In this document: one piece after another, positions 36,890-48,699 of the stretch
Layout of the letters: every line of letters starts with the position of its first letter
Position numbering within the stretch: position 1 is the stretch's first letter
NCBI GenBank assembly: GCA_027886175.1
Contig: JAJNNQ010000024.1
Location: forward strand, 9,098,001-9,162,000
Length of the DNA stretch: 64,000 bases
From: Phylloscopus collybita
Lineage: Eukaryota > Chordata > Aves > Passeriformes > Phylloscopidae
Direction: 5' to 3'
Notes under the pieces: model-generated
Told to the model about the DNA's origin: nothing
The model's input: only the letters and a program-made list of their open reading frames with translations
Databases searched by the model: none
Translations under genes and position numbers: made by a program

Positions 36890-39060
36890 TGCCACAGCTG
36901 AAAAGGTTTTCAGAGATTTTGCCAGTCTCATATATTTTCTTAAAATTAGTTCTAATTAACTTGGCACTGCAGCCACTGAAACCTTGATCTCTGTGCAAAG
37001 GCATTTGCAGCTTTGTACGTCTTCCTGTTGTTTTTTTATCCTGTGTGAATCAAGTCTCACTTGGAAAGAAAAGCTATTTGTGTGTGTGTGTGTTTTTTCT
37101 CCTTTTTTTTTCTTTTCAATGGGAAATTCACATTGGCAACATATTTCTTTGTGACTGTGCCTGCACAGATTAAGGCTGCTGTGACACTGACCCCTCCTAT
37201 TGACACTGTGGTCTGGTCTATTTATCACCTACAGTAATTCCTAATTATTTAGAATGTATCATATGTCAAGTGCTGATAAACTTCCACATTATAGTCTTTT
37301 CCACATGAGTTATCATCAATATTTCATGTGGGATGGCAGGACATAGAATTTTCTCTTCTGTTTTCTTTCAACTGGACTTTGTTTTTCCACAGCAAATTAC
37401 AGTGGGAAAAAAACATGCTTAATGTGTGTGAAGGACTTCAGCTGATCTGGCAGACTCCTGAGTGTTAGTTCTTCACTGGTGTGTTTGTTTTGTGGGGCTT
37501 AGGCTTTTGTTTTCTCTTTGATTTTTTTTTTTTTTCCATCTAGGACTCTGGTCAAGGATGGATTCTATTCCTGTTTCTTTTCCTGGGCATGTCCTCCATA
37601 TTGTCCCAAGCCAATGAGAATCACTCTGAAAACAAGACAAAACAAGACAGTGTGCAAAATATTGAATGTTTGCAAGATTAATGTCTATTTGAAAGGGAAA
37701 GGCTCTGAGGAACAGCTGAGTGGCACTGTGTGCAAAAACTACGTATCAGGTTAAGGATATATTTTATTTATCATTTCCCTCACAAGTCGGGACCTGGAAT
37801 GTTGTTACATATACAAGCAGGAAGTTGTTTAGTGGTCTTAATCTGTAGAAAAAGTGTTGGTTTTGGTCAAAACTCAAGACCCTGACAATCAAGGAGAAAA
37901 ATGGATGAATTCCTACATGTTCCACTTTGAAATTTCTTTCACCAGGGCTTGTGAAAATTGTATTTTTGGTCTTTCAGCCCAGGGTCCTTTTTCCTTCTCA
38001 CTGTATTTCTGGACTACTTATAGCTGCATCCAAGTAGTTCTATTTATGGGGACATGGTAGAAACAAAAGATTATTCTGCTGGGAGCAACTGGATTACAAT
38101 TGCATCATAAATGTCAGGAATTACAGCAGCCATAGTAGGATAATGGATCAAGGCAGGAATATTGATGAGTTAGTTATAGGCATGCATCTTTCCATTTCTT
38201 TTTTGCTTCAGGAGCACTTTTAAGATGTGAAAGATATAGGAAAAATACGCAAAATTATAGTTCCCTGGAAGTCTTATCAACCCTCAAGTGAAGATTAGTA
38301 TAGATTTACAAAATAGAAATGTTAAAAAATTTAAAAAAAGAAAAAAAGAGGATGGCTTTCTTGAAGGAAAAGTGAGATACTGAATGCTGCTTCCTTTGTT
38401 AGATGATAGAGTGGCTTCCCATGAGCTTGGGGAAAGTGCATCTCATGGAAACAACACTTCTCCAAGCAGAGAGGAGAGAAAGGAGGATTGTGTGACATGC
38501 AACTCCACCACCATGGCTGGCTGTTCCATCTTAACAAATAAAACATCCTTTGTATAAAAAGGTCTTGTGTAAAAGTTATTATGCTATTTCTTAAAGCAAA
38601 GGAGCATACTGAAGTCTTCAAGGGTCTTATTTAAGCTGAAGAAAATAATTTTCTGAAAAGAAATTGGGGGAAAAACCCGCTTCTCAGTACTAACCCTAGC
38701 CTTAACAGCTTAAAACAAAATACAGTAAATCTTGTCTCAAGATTTATTAGTAAATGAATAAGAATTAAAAAAAAAAAATCAGTCAAATTCTTAGTAATTT
38801 ACATTCCTTGTCACATTGGAGAACTATTCAGTTTGAAGGCAAAAATGCTTGGTGTTCAACTACACTGAGTAAAAATATCTGAAAGCAAGCACAATGGGAG
38901 CACACATACCTGTCAATTTATAATTAAAAAAATGATTGGGTAGTCTAATCACTAATACTTGGATAAATATTTTTAAAATTGCTCCCATCAGTATTTTGAT
39001 CTTAGAATTTGCCCTCAACACTTAATTAAAAAAAAAAAAGAAACATAGATTATTAACTTT
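36890..39060. other. Unique DNA between the two duplicate copies
   Basis: The 2.17 kb separating the duplicated segments holds a (GT)n run at 37078-37093, T runs near 37522-37535, an A-rich patch near 38328-38347 and no supported gene. Nothing in it resembles gag, pol or integrase, and no primer-binding or polypurine site was recognised. The pair is therefore unlikely to be the LTRs of an element. Confidence 0.5.
37078..37093. repeat. (GT)n microsatellite
   Basis: About eight GT units followed by a T run and pyrimidine-rich sequence. Confidence 0.85.
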
Positions 39061-39289
39061 CTCCTTTACACCTCTGCACCTTCCAAACTATTCTAAATTT
39101 TTGTGCACAACAATATCAAAGGTGTATAAAATTTCATATGATTTAAAATTTATTCTCTATAGAACTTGGCATTCTAAAATTATTAGCCTGTCTATGAATT
39201 GCTCTAATTTCCTAACCCTGCTATAAAGACAGGAGAAGTTAGGGAAGAGGTTAGATAAAGATACAAGAGGGTAAGAAGATACTCTTTGA
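39061..39289 (+). repeat. Direct duplication, copy 2 (229 bp)
   Basis: Second copy of the segment at 36662-36889, in the same orientation and about 2.4 kb downstream. It begins CTCCTTTACACCTCTGCACC and ends GAAGATACTCTTTGA. Differences from copy 1 are G-to-A twice near the left end, one extra A at about 39177-39180 and C-to-T near the right end. The left flank contains an A run (near 39028-39039) that copy 1 lacks. The two copies diverge abruptly on both sides. Confidence 0.95.
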
Positions 39290-40210
39290 GTCAGGAAATA
39301 TGTCCTCTAGAATATAAATGGAGAAAAAGAGAGGGGAACACTTTGTGCTGTTGCTGTGTAGTGTTACCCAGATAAGGGTGTTTCCACACCTGTTGTACAA
39401 GAAGGAATATTTAAGGCTGTTTCTTCAATATGGTCTGAATATTTGAGAGGTAGGGGGGTGGGGAGTGTTTCTCAATATTCTATGGAATATTTGAGGTGTT
39501 TTTTTTTTTTTTAATTTTCTACTTCTATGGTTGATTTTTGTAAACATACCTCCAACTGTTAGATGGCAAGGCAGGAATCTATAACCAGTTTCTGAAAATG
39601 AATGCCTTATGATGACGTTATCTGCTAGGCACAAGGATGGCCTTCTCTGGTTATTTTCATTTTGATCCCTTCTTCTATTTAGCTGCTCCAGTAGTTCAAG
39701 TAAATGCAGAAAAACTGCATGTTGCTCTAGTGCATCCAGCAACAGGGGTTGTCTGCATGAGTAATGGTATAGATGCATTGGCCATGAAATAGAAGGGTTG
39801 AATATTTCTACTTCTGAGTTTTAAGTCAACTTATGGGCATAAAATTTTAATGTCTCATTGTTCTCTTCTCAAAAATAGCTCTTTCCCTCATGTGTCTGCC
39901 CTGTGAAACCACAGGAATAAGAATTGACAGAATTCTGGAGTGTAATTTTCTCGCTTGTGCCTCCTCCAAAAGTTGATGAAGTGATGGTGTGAATTTCCAT
40001 GAAATTTGCTTTTTGAGCATTGTTCCCAGAGGAAGCAAAGCACTAGGACACAAGAAAAAAAAAATATCTGATCTTCAATCCTCAGATTTGTAGTTATTGC
40101 ATTTTCAATGAGCAAATGGACTCCAGCTTCCTTGATGAAGTGCTATATATTATATTATTAGCTTAATAAGAGCTAATCAGAGCATAAGCTCTAATTGCTG
40201 TTCTTCTGGG

Positions 40211-40255
40211 CTAGTTACTATGCTAGTTACTATTATGTAACTAGCATAGTAACTA
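40211..40255. repeat. Perfect 19-bp inverted repeat (hairpin)
   Basis: TAGTTACTATGCTAGTTAC at 40212-40230 is followed by a six-base spacer, TATTAT, and its exact reverse complement at 40237-40255. The unit CTAGTTACTAT also repeats in tandem (40211, 40223 and again at 40258). Further small palindromes lie just upstream (ATTAGCT...AGCTAAT; AGAGC...GCTCT). This could be a cruciform-prone sequence or the foot of a small nonautonomous element. A hairpin RNA is possible, but the stem is shorter than a usual microRNA precursor. Confidence 0.85.
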
Positions 40256-41514
40256 TACTAGTTACTATTATGCTACTTACCAAAAAAAGTAATTGGCCTC
40301 AAACCATCACAACTTGTAACTTAACAGGTAATATATGTATAAAGTACCTATATTCCTTTGCTGCTTCTTCAGTGAGAGGATGCCATGTGTGACAGCCAAG
40401 CACAAAATGCATTCCCTCAAAATCAGTGCTGACACAAAGGCTCAAAATGAAGCTTCTGGAGGGATTTATCTTGTAATTCTGTGATTCTGAGTTCCTGGGG
40501 AATTCTCCAATGGATAAAATTAGGGAAGTCATCTGTGCCTGGGAACAGCATCGTGATGACTCTGAGGTACTTCAACATTTTTGTAGCTCTTTAACGGATG
40601 TACCCAGAATAAAGGAACAAGAACTTGTACTGATGGTCCAAGAAATGTTCCTTTAAGAGTTTTCAAAATTCAGATGGCAAAACCCTCTTTTGTATGGTTT
40701 TTAGAGATTGGAAAGCTGACATCATGAAATATGAAATGCAATTTCAGGGAAACTGTAAAAAGCAGTGTGAGGGTAGTGAAACAGAGGTGAATTGAATGTT
40801 TGTAAGTGTCTGTTCTGCCTCCCACATTCTCCCCTTTCTTTTGCTGGAAATTCGGAAGAGGAAAGCATGTAAATATTAAAGTAGGGTTACAAATCGTTAT
40901 TACAACTTTCAAAATAATACTGTACCTCAATTGATTCCCCCATAGTTTATATCCTGAAATAACCAAGTAGTTGTGTTACATTTTTCCACTCCTATATCTT
41001 TGAGAGAAATTGAGGCACTAAGACTTTAAATGACAGTAGATTCTTTTTGCCTTCTGTTTAGCTTCTTTTCCAGCGTGTGTTCTGTTCCTTATTCTCCTCG
41101 GTCGGTGCAGTTATTGAAAAACAAATTTAAAACCAAAATTAAAACTCCAAATTTCTGTTGTTCAACAGCCTCTATTGGTAACAGTTTCCCTCTGTTTGTG
41201 CTTTGTTTTAGTCCAATTCCCAGTTCCAATAAGTCCTATTTCACATTAATTTACCTCCAAGCCCTGAAGACTGTAGTAAAGTCTTTAATCTCCTTTAGCA
41301 TGTTGAGGAGGGACACAATTGGATTGGCAATCATTAATGAAACATCTGTATGAAGTGCTGTATCTTGTTCCCTTGCCCTTGCTTCAGTCCTTTGATATTT
41401 GTAGGTTTCCTCACTCTTTTGGCAAAGCCATCTTTCCCCCCTTTCCTTTTCAGAGCTGTTTGCAGTTATGCCATTGCAGATTAGTCAGCTAGGTTTTCAA
41501 ATCATATTGTACCA

Positions 41515-41585
41515 GACCACATCAGAATTTAAATTCAGGTCACTCTGTGCCTGCAATGAAGTCTTATCCAAAGAGCTACAGAGTG
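41515..41585 (-). other. Decayed tRNA-like sequence (tRNA-derived SINE head or tRNA relic)
   Basis: On the minus strand TAGCTCTTTGG (41578 down to 41568) matches the tRNA A-box and D-arm start (T8-A9-G10-C11-T12-C13, with GG in the loop). Forty bases on, CTGAATTTAAATTCTGA (41538 down to 41522) lines up with a canonical T-arm. Nine of 17 bases match and all eight differences are transitions, including both bases of the central CpG. The spacing fits a real tRNA (T8 to base 49 is 41). The acceptor and D stems no longer pair well, so it is not functional. RNA polymerase III promoter boxes would once have lain here. A tRNA-derived SINE or a tRNA pseudogene are equally possible. Confidence 0.4.
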
Positions 41586-44415
41586 AGGAGGTAGGTAGTC
41601 AGTTTTATATATTTTTTTTGTGGGGGGAGAAGGGTTTTTCATGCATTACAGTATATCAGCACATTTTATGAAGGCACCATCCTGCTTTTTGGCTTCAGTG
41701 TTCATATCCACATTAGCATTTACACACCACAGTAAAACTGTCATCTGTCACTTTCAAATTTTAGACATGAAAACTAACAACTTTTCATGGAGGTCCTTAA
41801 GTAAACAATCTGCAATTTTCATAAATGTATCATTGTAGGTCTCTTCTGTATATCTTAGGCCCTTTCAAACATGAAGGTGACAAATGAAGTTTTGACAACA
41901 GCAAACCTGGGGGATGGGAAGAAATTTTTGTCTGTCATGGAAAACTCAAAAGGAAACAAAAAGTAGTAACAGTCTGTTAGTGCTCTGTCCTTTGAAATGG
42001 CTTTACCTGTAGCTGCAAACACATTGAGGTTCCCTTTTTCCTCCCCTGACCCTTCTTTTCCAAGGTAGCCTAGCAAAGGACTTTGTCATGAAGGGAAGTT
42101 CCTTAAACTAAGAGTAATTTCTTGTAAAGCCATCCTGCCTGTGCTCTGCTACCTCATGTAACTCAAGCAGCAGGATCTCCAGAGTCAATTAAAGGCTGTC
42201 TGTGCTCATAAGGTAAAACTTAAAGACTTTTTGCTAGAGATTTTTTTGCTAGTGCTTCAGAGGTAACAAATCCTGAACGATAAAAGGTCACCAAATGTAA
42301 GGCATCACCGCTGTTACATGTGCATGTCTGAGTAGTATCTCAGCTATGCTACCAGATGACCCAGTCTGGTCTCAAGACAACTGCTTGCTTTGCTGAAACT
42401 GCTTTTTGTGAGTACATTAAACATTTTGAGGGATTATTCTTCTCATCTACAGGAAAACTACCAAATCCTTAAGGAGTCATTTCCAGCCGCCTTCGTTTTA
42501 GTCTTATGAATACCAGCTTTGATCTGTGGACAATATAATGTTGTGTGGAGTATCCCATGAGAGCCCAGTATGTTAAAAAAAGCAGATTTCAAATGTTTGA
42601 CCTGACAGATAAACTAATCAGAACTAGATAAACTGTAATGGCTTCTAGTTTTTGGAGAATATGCACTCCTTGACAATCGGGTCACTTGAACATATTTCCT
42701 ATACCTTGCCCTTTTCTACATTAACTTCATTTCTGTTCAGCTCCCTCATGCCTGACAACATCAAAATATTTCCTCTTCAACCAAAACCATCCGAATAACT
42801 ACTGCAAACTAGTTCTTCAAATAATGAAGAGAAAGAGACAGGTAACCTTTGAATAGCTGTATACACAAGGCTCCATTTTATTTTATGATAACCATTAGTC
42901 TGCCTATGTTTCAGTGTAGCAAGGTGGTAAAAAGATCAGTGAGTACTGAAATAGATTGTTTCATATATATATTTTTTTTTTTTTTTCATTACTGATAGAA
43001 CTGGTACTTTATTTACAAGTGGTGTTCATTTTTCATGTCATTGTTCCCACGGGAATTAACATAAATCAGACGAGCTCAAATGTTCTAATTTCAGTGTGGG
43101 ACCAGCAGCTGTTTCCCAGAAGTTCAGAAATGCAGGGCTCTGTAAGTCACCAGTCAGACAGGCAAAGTCAGCTGTATCCAGTTTCATGCCATGATATATC
43201 CATGCTACTTATGCCTGTTGGAGATTATGATAACAAAAGGATTGTGTAGGGCTTCCGAGAAATTATTGAGTTAAAGTAAACAGTTATGTAATTGTCCCCC
43301 TTGCACTCTGTAAATCACAGTGACATAAAAATGCAATCTGTGAGTGCCCAGGTCTTTGGAGGAACACAGTAGTGAGCTGGCATAAACATGAGGAGCCGAG
43401 GAGCAGCAAGAGTTAAACCCATTTTCCTTTCTGTGTTAATATGTCTATAGAAGCAGCTAAAGGAGCACAATGAGTGGGTTTCAGTCTATACTATCTAAAA
43501 AATTAAATTATTAGAGCAGCTGGGAAGAGGTAAACAGCTACTGCTTTATTTTTCTGGTCTGTGACTGGACCAGTTTTAAAGGTACAGAACTTAATATACA
43601 ACACAAACAGAACAGACCACTGGGGATACAAGCATCATAAAGTCACCCTAGGACAATGGCAAAATGCATGGAAAGGTGAAAAGCCTTCTACAGAGGTGTC
43701 TTGGGAAGGATATATAGACTCTTCTTTGTCCCTTCTGGGGGCAGATTTTCTTGGGCAGTCTTTTCTTTGCATTAGCTCTGATGTACTGGCCAGCCTGTGG
43801 ACAGAAAGCAAAGGCAGGAGAAGGAACCAGTTTCATTTATTTTACTGATCGAAGGTGTGAGGCGATTCATTGGGTTGTTTATTGTGTTTGTTGTGTGGGT
43901 GTGTCCTGTGTAGTGCAAAACTGTGCTGAAGTTAGTTGAAAAAGACACTTGTGTATTGAGTTGAGCCTCTCAAGACTTCATGCCCAGACCTGGGGGTGAA
44001 GTCTTGATTCTTATGAATTCTGTAAGATTTTTGTCTCCAGTCCAGGATAATATAGAATTTCTCTCCACCTTTGTGTTACAAATATAGGAATGCAGTAGGA
44101 ATAGGTGAGAGTGGTAATCCTCTCTGTCTTCCAGTTTCATCATCACTTAATGCAGATGGAATCAGATCCTAGGTTCACTTGTGGTAAAAAACAGTCAGTA
44201 TAGTATTTGTCAAAATCTACTGTACTTACCTCCTAGAATATGAGCATCATTTGACCATAGATTTTGATATTTAAAAATACTCTTAATGAACAAAGTTTTC
44301 AAAAATTAATTTTGCACTAAGTATTTTTTGAAAGCCCTCTCTTCAGGAGAGATAATTTTGGTGTATTTATACACTGTTTCACAAAGCACTAGTACAACAT
44401 GGCTGCTGATTTCAG

Positions 44416-44584
44416 TTTTGGTTTGGGGGTTTTTTGGTGGGTTTTTTTGGGGGACGTGTTTTTTGGGGTTTGGTTTTTTTGTTTTTGTTTTTGTTTTTTG
44501 TTGTTGTTTGGTTGGTTTTGGTTTTTTGTTTTGTTTGGGTTTTTTTGTTTGGTTGGTTTTTTGTATTATTATTTTGTTTTGTTG
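44416..44584. repeat. T/G-rich tract with G-runs
   Basis: About 170 bases almost wholly of T and G. It carries G-runs at 44425-44429, 44439-44441, 44449-44453 and 44465-44468, followed by irregular GTTTT/GGTTT units. The 200-codon plus-strand frame spanning this and the next tracts is low-complexity (Phe/Gly/Val/Leu/Cys) and should not be called a gene. Confidence 0.9.
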
Positions 44585-44720
44585 AAGACTTCCATTTACA
44601 TCAGTGACTTTGCCGCTGCTGGATACAGAATGTTTTACTTGTCAGTGAAAGACACTGCCAGCTTATGTGGCCATCAAATGGCACCATTCCAAGGGCCAAC
44701 CTTATGGTCCTTATTTACTG

Positions 44721-44776
44721 GTGGGTTTGCTGTTGTTGGTTTTGTTTGGAATTTTTTGGGTTTTTTTTGTTTTTTA
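44721..44776. repeat. T/G-rich tract
   Basis: Second of three neighbouring T/G-rich stretches, with GTTGTTGG, GTTTGG and long T runs. Confidence 0.8.
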
Positions 44777-44864
44777 AGACACATTTTGAATTATGCAGTA
44801 TGTACAAATGATGAATTTAGCTATCAAAAAACCTGCTCCTTGATGGCATCCAAGTCATCCAAGC

Positions 44865-44977
44865 ATGTTGTTGTTGAGGGTTTCTTTGTTTGGTTTTTTT
44901 TGACTCTTTGTTTGGTTGTTGTTGTTTTTGTTTCGGGTTTGGGGTTTTGTTTGGGGGGTTTTTGTTTGTTTTTGTTT
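44865..44977. repeat. T/G-rich tract with G-runs
   Basis: Third T/G-rich stretch. It includes GGGTTTGGGGTTTTG followed by TTTGGGGGG (44935-44958), which resembles a degenerate telomere-like G/T pattern. It is separated from the previous tract by about 90 bases of ordinary sequence. Confidence 0.85.
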
Positions 44978-46099
44978 CCCATAAGTATATGCTTTACTTA
45001 AAGGGGAGAAAAATAATTTCCAGACTTATTACTTCAGTAGTAATGAATTTACTGGAGATTTACTACATTGGGCCTGAAGGTTCCATTTGGCTATTTCATT
45101 AATGTGACTGATCTTTTCTTTACATAAAGAAAGCATTATTCTACCTTATTTTATTGAATATTTTTCAACAGTGTAGCTACAGAGTATCTATCTCCTTGAA
45201 GTGTATGTTTGTGTAATCATCTCTTTTCCTTTTTTCTTTAGCTCCTCTCTTATTTCACTTTTTTCCTATTCCAAAAAGAAAATTAACTGGGATGAGATTT
45301 GATTAATGTAGGAATAAGGAGGTTAGGCAGACTGCACTTCTGTTGACTTTTGACTTTGGCCTAATAGAGATATATTGGGGTATTTTAAAATGGCAAGCTG
45401 AGTCTAAAGATTAATTTCTTTGAAATGTTGCTTAAATCTCCTCTGGTCACAGAGAACCAGTATAAAACATCTAGTAAACAATTTTGAATTATGCATTCAT
45501 GGAAAGTAGAAATGTAAGTAGCTATTTTCACATACATAGAAAAAATGTACTTTAAAGCATGTGCTGGGATAGAGAGGGATGCTTGTTACAGTAGAAACAA
45601 AATTAGAGGGAGTGTTATGCTCAGAATGGGAAAAAAATGTTCATAGTTCAGAATCAGATCATATTGCCCATCAGTTTAAATAAACAGAACCACAGATTTA
45701 TGTAAAATAGATTACTTACTCGTATATCTTCTTCTTTAATACTTTTAAATGGTAGCCAATGATGTGTACAGATAAGTGTACTACCACTATGAAAGCACAA
45801 AGATAACTTTGTAACAGCAAAAATGAGAGTCTCTCCTCTGTGAGTAGTGCTGTGAGCTTCTCCAGCTTTGTCAGGTAAAACAGAGTTGCCCTGCTGCGAA
45901 AAAAAAAAAAAAAATTAATTGAAACATTATCATATATATAACGTGGTCAGGTAGTCTGAAACCTGCCCAGAGTCTTTGAGACTAGTGATTGCAAGATTCA
46001 CTGTTCTGCCTCAGCTTCTCTATCTGTGAGGATTCTGTATCAGCAGTGAGGAGAGAACATGTGCTCCTATTTCCCGTGCATTGTCGAGGGCTGGGGGCA

Positions 46100-46400
46100 C
46101 TGGGGAGAGTCAGTGATGTTTTCTGGGTATCCTGTTATTAATCAGAACAAATAAATAAATAGAACTTTTTCCTACTTTGACGTGCGTGCTTTTTAATTCT
46201 GATTTGCATTTGCACTTCTTGTTCTCAGTGGCCCTTAGGAATGGGCTTCCTGTAATCACATAGCAGGCTGTTCTCACGGCATCAATCTGATCTAGGATAT
46301 TAAACATGCCAAGAATCAGAGCCCCTTTTCAGAACACACTCGTGAGTGGGGGCAGCAATAATTACTTGAATGTTAATGGCACGCTCAACAGATATGTTGA
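46100..46400. other. Candidate conserved noncoding element
   Basis: A repeat-free block containing a consensus POU octamer ATTTGCAT (46202-46209), a TAATTA homeodomain core (46359-46364), TTAATCAGA near 46138 and several CpGs (GACGTGCGTG near 46180, CTCGTGAG near 46340). No frame spans it. The motif mix suits a developmental enhancer, but without alignment it remains inference. Confidence 0.3.
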
Positions 46401-47350
46401 AAGAGAAAAGAGTTAAGTTCCTAAAAATAAGATATAAGAACTGCTGCTGTGCACTGAAAGTGCAAATGTTAATATACTTGCAACACCAACGTGGGCAGAA
46501 TGTGGAAGGTCAGGCTCGGGGGGGCAGCTGGGAACTTCTAAGGGAGCCAGCTCAATAAAGCAAACCACAGGGCTGGGGGGCAGGGGAGATTTATTGCCAG
46601 ACCAGTGGATTCTGCATCTGTTCTCTTGGGTTTCATATGGATCCAAAACCGGAGTTTTGGATTGCTGATCAGCACGTGACTTCGACTGCTGAGAAGCAAT
46701 TCCCATCCGAGCTTGCTCCTTTTTGTCTTATGTAGGTACATGATTTACCCCTTCGTAAGGCAGAGACACAACAAGCACTGTGGGCTTGGGACTTCATCAG
46801 GTCAAACAGTGTGTGTTTGGAGCAGAAAGGCTGGTTTCTGTGCTAAATTGCTGCAAGCATGTTGAGGAATGATTCCTGAGGCAGCTATAGCTGACACTGG
46901 ATTGAGGGAAGGAATACAATGCCACTGAGGAGCTTCCTGCATGTGGCATCCATCTGCCTCAGCAGCTACTCAGGAAAAAAAAGGAGACCTGCTTCTCCCT
47001 TCTCTGACTAGAAGTGGTCTGTAAATAGTATGCAACTGAGCACCATTTATGTAATTTTGGGCTCCTGCCATATTTAGTAGATTCCTCAATGCATGTTATA
47101 AATGTAGGTTTTAATTAAAAACTTCCCCATAGTAATAATTTCTAAACATAATGCTGAGTAAAAAGTAGACTATTTAGAAGTAGAATTTTCGGTCTGTTTT
47201 GAAAAGTAAATTTTACAGAGCATTACTGATAATTAGAATTCATTAATTCTTATAGATACGCCTATTAGCAAAATTAGAACTGGTGTTTAAAGAGAACTCA
47301 CTTATTGCTCTTGTAACCACTTAAAATAAATGTAAGCTATTTTTTTGCTT

Positions 47351-47353
<3 letters not shown>

Positions 47354-47384
<31 letters not shown>
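47354..47384. repeat. Poly(T) tract
   Basis: An uninterrupted run of 31 T bases, followed by GGTAAATG. Confidence 0.95.
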
Positions 47385-47385
<1 letters not shown>

Positions 47386-48699
47386 GTAAATGTGCATGTC
47401 AATGGCACTGCTCAACTGTAACTTAATGTGATAGAAGCAAAAGTTACTATAGTGGAGCACATCTGATACTTCAAAATATGCTTTGAATTAACTTGTCTTT
47501 TTTTTTTTTGCTGGGGGTTTTTGCTTCCTTTTCTTTTCAAAGGCACAGTTCTGCTTGAAGATTGCTAAAATTTCTTGGGAATGTGCTCTAAAGATTTTTT
47601 TTTTTTTTTAAGCATTCCCAGAAGATTGTTTTAAAGATATTTCCCTCCAGGGTTAGCAGGTGTGAGGATGAAATATCCATGGCTTTCTGCAATATCAGGT
47701 TTAGAATTTCTTAAGGGACTGAGACTGCAACCAAGATGGTTAACAGTTTGCTAAACCCTTTAAAGCCTGGAAGTTAACAGGGAAAACAGTGTCTGTCTGA
47801 CTTGAAGCCCATTTGGCCTTCAACTTCTCTTTTCTAAATTTAAGCTTTGGAAAAGCTTGTATCGTGGCATGTTGGGCAGACATCATGTTTGGGAAGGGCT
47901 GCCCAGGGAAGCAGTCTGAGGTTTTCTCTTCAGTCCCTGTTCCTTCACTGAGCTCTGTTTCTCTAAGGCCAACAAAGGTCTGTCCCTTTTTTCACTGCAA
48001 TGGCATCTCACCACCTGGTCACAAGGACAGCACCATGTGGGGATCCCACCAACACCCAGGGCTCACCTTCTGCCTTAGGGGGAGCTGCAAGTGTTGCTGT
48101 AACATCTTTTAGGGCATATCAGCAGTTCTTGTGCAATAGAGTGTTGCTACAAAAGCTACAAAAGGCAGCTGAAAATAATAATGTTGATTTGTGTGCCCGG
48201 TACAAATAAAGTAAAAACATGAGAATACATGTTTGACCTAACACTACTCTGTAATTTAAACCTCTTTCTTCTTCTAACTCTTCTCAGCTATTATCAGAAA
48301 AATTACTACAGCCTCCAAAGGTACACAACAATCTGGATTTGGATATATAGGAAGGACACAGTGTGTTTGTGTACTGTAATGAATTCTTACAATGATAGGA
48401 TTACCCAACTTGAGCACAGTTGTGTTATGGAAAGGCTACTAAGCTAAAGGAAAACTCTGCAAATTATACATCACCTTTTGACCAAATATTTCAAGTGATT
48501 ATCAGGGGTTTGGGTTTGTTGTCTTTTTTTTCTCCCCCATACAAAACCAAGATCCTGCTTATACTTTCAGAAAGACGTGTTTTCTTGAACACTTAAAAAT
48601 ACACTTTTTTAAATTCTGCCTGGTTTTCAAACCAAACAGAGAGCCAGCTAATGATTGTATTAATCATTCCAGTATACAGACTGCTTCTTTATTCCCTTC

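Larger units (their letters stand above)
39290..44415. other. Unique noncoding DNA with hairpin and tRNA-like relics
   Basis: No supported gene. It includes a palindrome-rich cluster at about 40150-40285, a decayed tRNA-like sequence at 41515-41585, T runs near 39500-39511 and 42970-42986, and a repeat-free, enhancer-like block at about 43020-43400. Confidence 0.5.

Noticed and set aside
36662..39289. The two 228-bp copies as LTRs of a small nonautonomous retrotransposon
   Set aside because: Ends are not TG...CA, there is no flanking target-site duplication, and no primer-binding site or polypurine tract was seen in the 2.17 kb between them.
40465..40490. ATTCTGTGATTCTGAG as a CR1 3'-end terminal repeat
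   Set aside because: The words match a CR1 tail, but the sequence just upstream lacks the CCCTTCCAACCC and TTGGACTAGAT landmarks, so it is probably chance.
44399..45001. 200-codon frame rich in Phe, Gly, Val, Leu and Cys, looking like a membrane protein
   Set aside because: It is translated through three T/G-rich low-complexity tracts. The hydrophobicity is a direct effect of TTT, GTT and GGG codons.
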